Part shown: positions 1-5,253 of the stretch, piece by piece | Position numbering within the stretch: the stretch's first letter is position 1 | How the letters are laid out: each line of letters starts with the position of its first letter | From: Verrucomicrobiaceae bacterium | GTDB lineage: Bacteria; Verrucomicrobiota; Verrucomicrobiae; Verrucomicrobiales; Akkermansiaceae | Reading direction: 5' to 3' | Length of the DNA: 5,253 nt | Assembly (NCBI GenBank): GCA_947372405.1 | Contig: CANBTO010000411.1 | Span: forward strand, 1 to 5,253 | Made by a program: the position numbers and the translations under genes | The notes under the pieces: model-generated | Database searches by the model: none | What the model was told of the DNA's origin: nothing | Seen by the model: only the letters and a program-made list of their open reading frames with translations

Positions 1-575
1 GTCGCACCCAGGTTTCCCATCAACCCGGCCGCCGAGTTCACCAGGATGAACAACGCGGACACCGCCGCAGCCTGTTTCGCCCGGGCCCAGCGCATCAGGA
101 GCAGCAGCGGTGTCAGGAAAATCCCGCCGCCGGTTCCTGTGAGACCGGAGAGCAGCCCGAGACCCGCGCCAAGCCCGATGGCCACCGGTTTCGATGGCTC
201 GCCGGTCACGATGTCCTCGGCGGGTTTCCAGATGAAACGCGCGGCCGAAAACACCAGCACCACGCCCACCAGCAACTTGAACACATGCGCGGGCACATTC
301 AGGTAACCGCCCGCAAAAGCCATCGGTACGGCCAGCAGCGCGAAGGGCCAGAACAGCTTCCATAAGAAATGCCCAGCCCGCCAGAACTGCCAGGTGGCGA
401 TGATCGAAACGAGGATGTTCAGCGCCAGCGCCGTCGGCTTGATGTCAGCGGGGGCGAGGCTGAAGAGCGTCATCACCGCGATGTAACCGGACGCCCCGGC
501 ATGTCCCACGCAGGAATACAGGAATGCCACCGCCAGAATGGCCAGCGTGAGGAAAGGGAGCTGCTCGGCTAGCAT
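1..575 (-). CDS. TauE/SafE family sulfite exporter-like permease (3' part beyond window)
   Basis: Multi-pass inner-membrane protein of the TauE/SafE (DUF81) family. Members are anion or organosulfur permeases and exporters; the substrate here cannot be told. The 191 visible residues are strongly hydrophobic, with membrane segments near residues 7-35, 46-65, 70-91, 99-116, 131-160 and 168-190. The first half carries VGHAGASGY (23-31). The second repeat carries GLTGTGGGIFLTP (144-156), the glycine-rich signature of the family. A charged cytoplasmic or periplasmic loop lies at 117-130. Family members are usually about 240-270 residues, so roughly the last quarter is missing. The start at 575 is supported by GGTGA (586-582) six bases upstream, the only well-placed Shine-Dalgarno-like site in the window. 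The gene is divergent from the Fic gene. I saw no convincing promoter for it. Confidence 0.9.
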   Translation of the reverse strand, partial: MLAEQLPFLTLAILAVAFLYSCVGHAGASGYIAVMTLFSLAPADIKPTALALNILVSIIATWQFWRAGHFLWKLFWPFALLAVPMAFAGGYLNVPAHVFKLLVGVVLVFSAARFIWKPAEDIVTGEPSKPVAIGLGAGLGLLSGLTGTGGGIFLTPLLLLMRWARAKQAAAVSALFILVNSAAGLMGNLGA

Positions 576-658
576 GTGCAGTCACCATGATCCGGAGTGC
601 GGCGGCCATCAATTCGGATTCAGATGAAGTCGTTATTTGACTCCTGGCCGTCGGTTTT

Positions 659-670
659 TCGACATGTCGA
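659..670. promoter_or_regulatory. 12-bp perfect palindrome, possible operator
   Basis: TCGACATGTCGA is perfectly self-complementary and lies in the spacer between the divergent permease and Fic genes. It covers the proposed -35 box of the Fic promoter, where a dimeric repressor would block RNA polymerase. No regulator gene for it is recognisable nearby. Two-fold symmetry of 12 bp can occur by chance, so the operator role is inference. Confidence 0.3.
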
Positions 671-687
671 TGGCTCTCGTGTATAGA
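659..687 (+). promoter_or_regulatory. Candidate sigma70-type promoter of the Fic gene
   Basis: TCGACA (659-664, 5 of 6 to TTGACA) and TATAGA (682-687, 4 of 6 to TATAAT) are separated by exactly 17 bp. Transcription would begin near 694, giving a leader of about 55 nt before the Fic start at 749. The -35 box is the left half of a perfect palindrome. This is read by eye and is not confirmed. Confidence 0.4.
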
Positions 688-724
688 AAACGGATACATT
701 CTTTACATGATGAGAGTGACGTGA

Positions 725-746
725 TAAGGAAATGCCTCTTTTCTTA
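725..746 (+). promoter_or_regulatory. Leader hairpin just upstream of the Fic start codon
   Basis: TAAGGAAA (725-732) can pair with TTTTCTTA (739-746) as an 8-bp stem with one G-U pair and a 6-nt loop. The stem ends two bases before the Fic ATG. The only Shine-Dalgarno-like run in the leader, AAGGA (726-730), lies inside the 5' arm and is 18 bases from the ATG, too far for normal use in linear RNA. The structure is AU-rich and weak. It could modulate initiation or be incidental. Confidence 0.25.
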
Positions 747-748
747 GC

Positions 749-1822
749 ATGAGCAAGCTCCACCCACTGCCACTTGTTTCCTTGGCCTCACTGGAAACCC
801 GCGAGGTATGGGCGGCGCTGACGGAAGCGCATCGGCATCTGGCGGAGTTGAAAGGCTTGTGCGAATCCCTGCCGAATCAGGGGATTTTACTGGGGACGCT
901 GGGCATTCAAGAGGCGAAGGACAGCTCGGAAATTGAGAACATCATCACCACCCATGACCAGCTCTTTGCCTCGCAGGCGGATGCGGCGGTGACACCCGCT
1001 GCCAAAGAGGTGCGGCACTACGTCTCCGCGCTGAGGACGGGATACGAGGCCGTGCGTGCCAGCGGCTTGATCCGGCTTGAAACCTTGCTGGCCGTGCAGG
1101 CCGAGTTGGAGCGGAACCGGGCGGGATTGCGCAAGCTGCCCGGCACGGTTTTGAAAAACGAATCGACCGGCAGAGTGATCTATGAGCCCCCGCAGGATGC
1201 GGAGGAAGTGGAGAGTTTGATGGGGAATTTGATCGATTTCATCCATGCCGATGACGGTCTCGATCCGCTGCTGCGCATGGCCATCGCACATCATCAGTTC
1301 GAAAGCATTCATCCTTTCTACGACGGGAATGGCCGCACCGGACGTATACTGAATTTGTTGACGCTGCAACGCGACGGTCTGCTGGAAGTTCCGGTGCTTT
1401 ACCTGAGCCGCTACATCACGACGACGAAGGTGGAATACTACCGCCTGCTGCAAACCGTGCGTGATGAGAACCTCTGGGCGGACTGGTGCCTCTATCTGCT
1501 GCAAGGTGTTGCGTTGACTTCGCGCAGCGCGATCCGTTTGGTGAAGTCATTGCGTGATCTGATGATGGCTACGAAACACCGGATGCGCGAGCGCCTGCCC
1601 AAGCTCTACAGTCAGGATTTGCTGAATAATCTTTTCCGCTACCCCTATACGAAGATTGAATTCGTGGAGAAAGAGCTGCGTGTGTCCCGTATTACGGCGG
1701 CAAAGTATCTTGACCGGTTGGCGGAAGAAGGTTTCGTGACGAAGCGGAAGATCGGCAAAACAAACTTCTACATCAACGAACCTCTCTTTGCACTGCTGAG
1801 CAACGTGACGCTAGCGGATTGA
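749..1822 (+). CDS. Fic family protein, class II (putative AMP transferase)
   Basis: A complete 357-residue Fic protein, close in size to the Shewanella SoFic type. Such enzymes usually transfer AMP from ATP to a hydroxyl side chain of a target protein, and some reverse the reaction; the target here is unknown. The catalytic loop HPFYDGNGRTGR (188-199) is intact: His188 is the general base, Asp192 the expected metal ligand, and Asn194, Arg196 and Arg199 bind phosphates. Upstream, S59-SEI-E63-N64 fits the (S/T)xxxE(G/N) inhibitory motif. Its position N-terminal to the catalytic core makes this class II, where the Glu pairs with the second Arg of the loop and blocks productive ATP binding. Residues 1-90 resemble the Fic N-terminal domain. 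Residues about 285-345 look like a winged helix (VSRITAAKYLDRLAEEGFV), often seen in this architecture. The in-frame triplets upstream reach a stop at 725 with no start codon, so 749 is the start. No antitoxin gene adjoins it, as expected for a self-inhibited form. Confidence 0.94.
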   Translation: MSKLHPLPLVSLASLETREVWAALTEAHRHLAELKGLCESLPNQGILLGTLGIQEAKDSSEIENIITTHDQLFASQADAAVTPAAKEVRHYVSALRTGYEAVRASGLIRLETLLAVQAELERNRAGLRKLPGTVLKNESTGRVIYEPPQDAEEVESLMGNLIDFIHADDGLDPLLRMAIAHHQFESIHPFYDGNGRTGRILNLLTLQRDGLLEVPVLYLSRYITTTKVEYYRLLQTVRDENLWADWCLYLLQGVALTSRSAIRLVKSLRDLMMATKHRMRERLPKLYSQDLLNNLFRYPYTKIEFVEKELRVSRITAAKYLDRLAEEGFVTKRKIGKTNFYINEPLFALLSNVTLAD

Positions 1823-1917
1823 CGAACAATGTCTTGTCGTTTTGTGTGAAGACGTCGGAAAAGCGATCACCTCATCCGGACATATCTCTATCAGCGCATG
1901 GCGAAAAATCTCTTGTT

Positions 1918-2178
1918 TCACCGTCCCGCCCGCAGCCTGTCGAGTTCGTCCAGCAGGTGCAGGATCAGCCGCAGGCCCTCCTCGTTCACGCCGAACGTGC
2001 TTTGCAGGTGCTCGATGCGGCGCAGTAATCTAACCGTTTCATCATCGTAGGCGGCGGGGCGGATGAGTCCGGTTTCCTGATAGTGGAGGATCGTCTGCGA
2101 GGAGATCCCGGTGATCTTCGCGACGACATCGAGCGTGTAGGTCGCCTGCTCGTCGGGCTCGTATAGCGGCAGGTTCAT
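1918..2178 (-). CDS. cbpM: CbpM-like chaperone modulator / MerR-type HTH small protein
   Basis: An 86-residue protein that probably modulates the J-domain co-chaperone encoded just upstream. It has a MerR-like helix-turn-helix with [26 protein letters not shown] at about 16-41, given here only as a position guide, then an acidic turn and a helical tail rich in Leu, Arg and Asp (48-86). E. coli CbpM, about 100 residues, is a relative of this fold that binds the CbpA J-domain and inhibits it. Here the identification rests on fold, size and position. I chose the ATG at 2178 because it overlaps the stop of cbpA in ATGA (2178-2175). A longer reading from 2232 would run inside cbpA. There is no Shine-Dalgarno site before the ATG, so translational coupling is likely. 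The alternative is a DNA-binding MerR-type regulator of the same operon. Confidence 0.82.
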   Translation of the reverse strand: MNLPLYEPDEQATYTLDVVAKITGISSQTILHYQETGLIRPAAYDDETVRLLRRIEHLQSTFGVNEEGLRLILHLLDELDRLRAGR

Positions 2179-3131
2179 GGGTTTGAAGGGTTGCGTGGGT
2201 TGAAGCGGGAAACCTCGCGGAGTTTCTCCCACAGGGCGCGTTCCTCGTCGTTCGGTTTCTCCGGAAGCTGGACGGTTAGAACGGCGTGGAAGTCACCGCG
2301 CGTGCCGGTCTTGCCGATGGGCAGGCCTCTGCCGCGGACGCGCATCTGCTGGCCGTTGGAGCTGCCCGGCGGGATGCGCAGCTTCACGCTGCCGTCGAGC
2401 GTGGGCACCGAGACATCCGCTCCAAGCACGGCTTCCCATGGTGCGATTTCAAGTTCGTGGAAAACATCCGCGCCCTCGGTATGGAAATCCGGGTGCGATG
2501 CGTGGCGGACACGCAGATAGAGATCGCCGGCCTCGCCGCCGCCGGATCCCGGTTCGCCTTGGCCGGAGACACGGATGCGCTTGCCATTGGTGATGCCCGG
2601 CGGGATGCGGACTTGGAACGTGTGCGTTGCCACTTGTCCCGTCCGGGGATCGGCCATTTGCAGTGAGATCGGGCGGACCGCACCATGCATGGCTTCCTCG
2701 AGCGTGACGAGGATATCGCCCTCGATGTCGCCGCCTCGGTGTTTGCGCGTTCCGGCCCTGGGCCCGGCGTGCATTTCTTCCGGGAAACCATAGCGGCTGG
2801 CACCGCTGAAGTATTGCTCGAAGAAGTCGCTGAAACCGGTGCCGCCGAAGTTGAACTCATGCGCATGCGCGCCGGACGGCCCTTGCCGCCCGGCGTGGGG
2901 TTGGTCCCAATCCATGCCGAGTTGGTCGTATTTCCTGCGCTTCTCCGGATCGCCGAGCACTTCGTTGGCCTCGTTGATCTCCTTGAACTTCTCCTCCGCT
3001 CCCTTTTTGTCCTTGGCGACATCCGGGTGATGCTTGCGTGCCAGCTTGCGGAAGGCCTTCTTGATGTCCTCCGGGCTCGCGTCACGCGGAACTCCGAGGA
3101 TGGCGTAGTAGTCTTTGAATTCGACGGACAT
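2175..3131 (-). CDS. cbpA: CbpA-type DnaJ co-chaperone (J domain, no zinc finger)
   Basis: A 318-residue cytoplasmic Hsp40 that stimulates ATP hydrolysis by DnaK and delivers substrate to it. The J domain spans about 7-71 ([13 protein letters not shown] at the front), with the essential HPD at 35-37. A Gly/Phe/His-rich linker follows (about 72-130). Two beta-rich client-binding domains lie at about 134-212 and 215-292, with [15 protein letters not shown] (174-188) and [15 protein letters not shown] (251-265) as the paired repeats. The CxxCxGxG zinc-binding modules of true DnaJ are absent, which gives the CbpA or class B type; E. coli CbpA is of similar length. The start at 3131 gives [14 protein letters not shown], the normal J-protein beginning. 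Extending to 3386 would add about 85 unrelated residues and cross the proposed promoter. The bases before the ATG are C-rich with no Shine-Dalgarno site. The gene leads a two-gene operon with cbpM. Confidence 0.95.
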   Translation of the reverse strand: MSVEFKDYYAILGVPRDASPEDIKKAFRKLARKHHPDVAKDKKGAEEKFKEINEANEVLGDPEKRRKYDQLGMDWDQPHAGRQGPSGAHAHEFNFGGTGFSDFFEQYFSGASRYGFPEEMHAGPRAGTRKHRGGDIEGDILVTLEEAMHGAVRPISLQMADPRTGQVATHTFQVRIPPGITNGKRIRVSGQGEPGSGGGEAGDLYLRVRHASHPDFHTEGADVFHELEIAPWEAVLGADVSVPTLDGSVKLRIPPGSSNGQQMRVRGRGLPIGKTGTRGDFHAVLTVQLPEKPNDEERALWEKLREVSRFNPRNPSNP

Positions 3132-3138
3132 GGGGCGG

Positions 3139-3164
3139 GGGAATCGATAAAAGCTGGGAATCGA
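3139..3164. repeat. Two direct copies of a 9-bp sequence in the cbpA leader
   Basis: GGGAATCGA occurs at 3139-3147 and again at 3156-3164, 17 bp apart start to start (TCGATTCCC on the coding strand). Both copies lie between the proposed cbpA transcription start (about 3169) and the ATG at 3131. They are on the same face of the DNA only approximately, since 17 bp is about 1.6 helical turns. A regulator or RNA-level role is possible but unproven. Confidence 0.4.
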
Positions 3165-3175
3165 CCTTTGCTGAA

Positions 3176-3204
3176 ATTCTAGCAGGGGAAACACAGGGTG
3201 TCGA
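3176..3204 (-). promoter_or_regulatory. Sigma70-type promoter of the cbpA-cbpM operon
   Basis: On the minus strand TCGACA (3204-3199) and TAGAAT (3181-3176) are each one base from consensus and are separated by exactly 17 bp. This is the best promoter in the window. Transcription would begin near 3169, leaving a leader of about 38 nt before the cbpA ATG. I saw no CIRCE inverted repeat and no convincing heat-shock sigma factor promoter, so the operon may be under housekeeping control. Confidence 0.55.
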
Positions 3205-3258
3205 GGCCGCAAAAGATGGTGGTCCCTGAAACGGAATGCCATCGCGCATGCAAAATCA

Positions 3259-3286
3259 TTGTCACCGTGAAACGGCCCGGTATTCT
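3259..3286 (+). promoter_or_regulatory. Candidate promoter of the esterase/SMP-30-like gene
   Basis: TTGTCA (3259-3264, 5 of 6 to consensus) and TATTCT (3281-3286, 4 of 6) are separated by 16 bp. The start would be near 3293, about 59 nt before the ATG at 3352. The -10 region falls in a possible stem, CCCGGT (3276-3281) with ACCGGG (3299-3304). It is weaker than the divergent cbpA promoter. Confidence 0.33.
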
Positions 3287-3351
3287 GAACGACGCATGAC
3301 CGGGTAACCGTTGAATGTGCCTCAGCCCGGGCCAAACATTCCCCAACAGCC

Positions 3352-5241
3352 ATGAACTTTTTCACGATCTTCCTCATCCCCGCCATCGTCCTTACGAATG
3401 GCCTTCTCCGTGCGGAAGAATCCTATCCACCGCATCCTGACTCCGTGGCCCAGGAAGGCGTACCCAAGGGTGAACTCGTCAAAGGCACCTTTGGCGCAGG
3501 GGAAAAAAGTGTCTTCCCTGGCACCGAGCGCGACTATCAGATCTATCTGCCCGTGGGTTTTGATAAATCCAAGCCCGCTCCCTTCATGGTCTTCCAGGAC
3601 GGCGTCCTCTACAATGCTCCCGTCGTTTTCGACAACCTGATCGCGAAGAAGGACATCCCGCAACTCGTCGGCGTTTTCATCAAACCGGGCGTCGTGCCTG
3701 CCGCGAATGAAAACGCCCTGCCGCGCTTCAACCGCAGCTACGAATACGACAGCGTCACCGACACCTACTCGAAGTTTCTCATCGACGAGTTCCTGCCCGC
3801 GATCGAAGCGAAGCACGGCATCAAGCTGAGCACCGATCCCAATGACGCCGCGATCTGCGGCAACAGCAGCGGCGGCATCTGCGCCTTCATGGCCGCATGG
3901 CACCGGCCCGACCGCTTCCGGCGCGTCTTCAGCGGAGTGGGCACCTACGTCGGCATCCGCGGTGCCGATCAACTGCCGGTTCTCGTTAGAAAAACCGAAC
4001 CCAAGCCTTTGCGCGTCTATCTCCAAAGCGGCGAGCAGGACAACAACCTCTACTGCGGCGACTGGTGGATGGCCAACCAGATGATGGAACGCTCGCTGAC
4101 CTGGGCTGGTTACGACGTGAACCACACCTGGGGAACCGGCGGCCACAACCAGAAACAAGCCACCGCCATCTTCCCTGATGTAATGAGGCGGCTGTGGCGG
4201 GATTACGCCACTGCGAAGGAGATCAAGGTGAACCCGCGGGGAGATTCGAAATGGCGGGGGTACGAGGTGCTTGGGGATGGTAAGTGGGAACTCATCCCTT
4301 TGCCCAAGGACGAAAAGGACCGCACGTCAAGCAAAACAGAACATCTTGCTGCCAAGTTGGATGGCGCGATCTTGATTCTAACGGAAGACGGACATCATGT
4401 GTGGTCGCTGTCCAATAATCAAATCTGGTCGCTCCTTCCAGTTTCACCCCGAGGGGCTCGTAACGGTTACGCCTTGGGCATGATGCCTTCCGGAAAACTC
4501 GCGACGCTCACCGACGGATTTGAAAGTGGTTTGTATCTACGAACCTGGAACATCGATTCCGGGGTTGAGGACAATAACGAGATCGATGGCTACCATACGT
4601 TCATATGCCTGTATCACGGAAGGATGATCGGGGCGTTTCCTAACGACTCGTATGATTCCGAGGTGCCGCCTGATCCCTTTGCTTTCGGAGATGTTGGTGG
4701 CGGCTTGAGATTTTTGGATGAAACGGAAGCTTGGCCAGGCATATTCGTGGAGGTCCGCGACAACACCATCAAAGCTCTCTGCGCATCTCCGGACCAAACC
4801 ACCATTTATGCCGTTTGCCGTCGCAGCGATGTGGTTCATTCAGTGAAACTTGGCAATGTTCCTAAATTCCCTGTAACGGATCCGTTCGAAACCCAGGAGA
4901 ACGCCAAGCCGAAAATGGTCGAAGGACTTACGAATTCACAGCCATTTGGCAAACTCGAACCGGATGCGATGGGCCGGGTGGGCGCGAAAGGCCTCTGCGT
5001 GGATACCGAAGGCCGCCTCTATGTTGCCACCACATTGGGCATCCAGGTCTGCGACCAGGCCGGCCGGGTGAACTTTATCATCTCCACACCACAGCAGCCC
5101 CACGACGTCTGCTTCGGCGGCAAGGATCTCGGCGAGTTGTTCATCGCCTGCGGTGATACCATCTACAAACGCAAGACCAAGGTTCACGGCTACATCAGTG
5201 GCCAGATGGCACCGATCAAGCCTGTGGCTCCGAAGTTATAA
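3352..5241 (+). CDS. Exported esterase fused to a divergent SMP-30/gluconolactonase-like domain
   Basis: A 629-residue two-domain protein, probably periplasmic or secreted. Residues 1-21 look like a signal peptide (hydrophobic core, likely cleavage after LLRA), although the first residues have no Lys or Arg. Residues about 45-285 form an alpha/beta hydrolase of the enterochelin-esterase (Esterase_D-like) family. GNSSG (170-174) is the nucleophile elbow with Ser172, and Asp230 (SGEQDNN) and His265 (GTGGHNQ) are the likely remaining triad members. Residues about 300-610 resemble an SMP-30/gluconolactonase beta-propeller. This is clearest at the end: [22 protein letters not shown] (547-568, position guide) and [15 protein letters not shown]. 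Such fusions usually serve carbohydrate or ester breakdown; the substrate is unknown. The middle (about 290-540) is poorly conserved and poorer in GC, and expected metal ligands appear replaced by Lys474 and Lys546. The start at 3352 gives the signal peptide directly; no Shine-Dalgarno site precedes it. Confidence 0.88.
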   Translation: MNFFTIFLIPAIVLTNGLLRAEESYPPHPDSVAQEGVPKGELVKGTFGAGEKSVFPGTERDYQIYLPVGFDKSKPAPFMVFQDGVLYNAPVVFDNLIAKKDIPQLVGVFIKPGVVPAANENALPRFNRSYEYDSVTDTYSKFLIDEFLPAIEAKHGIKLSTDPNDAAICGNSSGGICAFMAAWHRPDRFRRVFSGVGTYVGIRGADQLPVLVRKTEPKPLRVYLQSGEQDNNLYCGDWWMANQMMERSLTWAGYDVNHTWGTGGHNQKQATAIFPDVMRRLWRDYATAKEIKVNPRGDSKWRGYEVLGDGKWELIPLPKDEKDRTSSKTEHLAAKLDGAILILTEDGHHVWSLSNNQIWSLLPVSPRGARNGYALGMMPSGKLATLTDGFESGLYLRTWNIDSGVEDNNEIDGYHTFICLYHGRMIGAFPNDSYDSEVPPDPFAFGDVGGGLRFLDETEAWPGIFVEVRDNTIKALCASPDQTTIYAVCRRSDVVHSVKLGNVPKFPVTDPFETQENAKPKMVEGLTNSQPFGKLEPDAMGRVGAKGLCVDTEGRLYVATTLGIQVCDQAGRVNFIISTPQQPHDVCFGGKDLGELFIACGDTIYKRKTKVHGYISGQMAPIKPVAPKL

Positions 5242-5253
5242 CAACCTGATTGA

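Noticed and set aside
445..699. Minus-strand open frame of 84 residues overlapping the permease start
   Set aside because: Its product is low in hydrophobicity and resembles no family, while another frame on the same strand encodes a clear TauE/SafE protein.
887..1504. 205-residue minus-strand open frame opposite the Fic gene
   Set aside because: It is antisense to a well-supported gene with intact catalytic motifs and has no recognisable domain. Long antisense frames are common in GC-rich DNA.
1823..1917. Possible terminator in the convergent spacer between the Fic gene and cbpM
   Set aside because: The best stem is ATGTCTT (1829-1835) with AAGACGT (1849-1855). It has a 13-nt loop, one G-U pair and no following T run on either strand, so I do not call it.
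2384..3085. 233-residue minus-strand frame rich in Arg, Ser and Thr
   Set aside because: It is a frame-shifted shadow of cbpA. Its composition is typical of out-of-frame GC-rich coding sequence.
749..3131. Fic gene with cbpA-cbpM as a toxin-antitoxin or defence island
   Set aside because: The genes are convergent and independently promoted. CbpA and CbpM are ordinary chaperone components, and the Fic protein carries its own inhibitory motif. No defence or mobile-element genes are present.
3276..3304. Stem CCCGGT/ACCGGG in the cbpA-esterase spacer as a riboswitch or operator
   Set aside because: It has only six pairs around a 17-base loop in GC-rich DNA and no recognisable aptamer. It is more likely chance, and is noted only because it overlaps the proposed -10 box.
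3132..3386. N-terminal extension of cbpA up to 3386
   Set aside because: It would add about 85 residues with no similarity to J proteins, cross the predicted promoter and overlap the divergent esterase gene. The J domain begins naturally at 3131.
3322..4158. 278-residue minus-strand frame opposite the esterase gene
   Set aside because: It is antisense to the esterase domain with its signal peptide and GNSSG motif. Its Val/Ala/Asp-rich product looks like a reverse-strand shadow.

Overview
The window is GC-rich bacterial chromosomal DNA with five protein-coding genes and no sign of rRNA, tRNA, CRISPR or insertion sequences. The last gene fuses a secreted esterase to an SMP-30/gluconolactonase-like domain, an arrangement I associate with Verrucomicrobiota and Planctomycetota. 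Four of the five starts also lack a normally placed purine-rich ribosome binding site. A verrucomicrobial host is my best guess, from recall and not from a search.

Layout. Positions 1-575 (minus) hold the first 191 codons of a TauE/SafE-type membrane permease that runs off the left edge. A 173-bp divergent spacer follows. It carries a candidate promoter for the next gene, a perfect 12-bp palindrome over its -35 box, and a leader hairpin. Positions 749-1822 (plus) encode a complete class II Fic protein, with the catalytic motif, the N-terminal inhibitory motif and a C-terminal winged helix. A 95-bp convergent spacer without a clear terminator separates it from a minus-strand pair: a CbpA-type J-domain co-chaperone (2175-3131) and, overlapping it by 4 bp (ATGA), a CbpM/MerR-like partner (1918-2178). 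A 220-bp divergent spacer has a good promoter for the chaperone pair and a weaker one for the last gene. Positions 3352-5241 (plus) encode a 629-residue exported esterase/SMP-30-like protein.

How the genes fit together. Only cbpA-cbpM form a clear operon: a DnaJ-like co-chaperone of Hsp70 and a small protein likely to modulate it. The permease, the Fic enzyme and the esterase have their own spacers and no evident shared pathway.

The most unusual object is the last gene. Its esterase half is intact. Its middle section is poorer in GC and diverges from the usual fusion partner, and two expected metal-ligand positions of the SMP-30 domain appear to be lysines. I found no convincing evidence of a wholly new multi-gene system.
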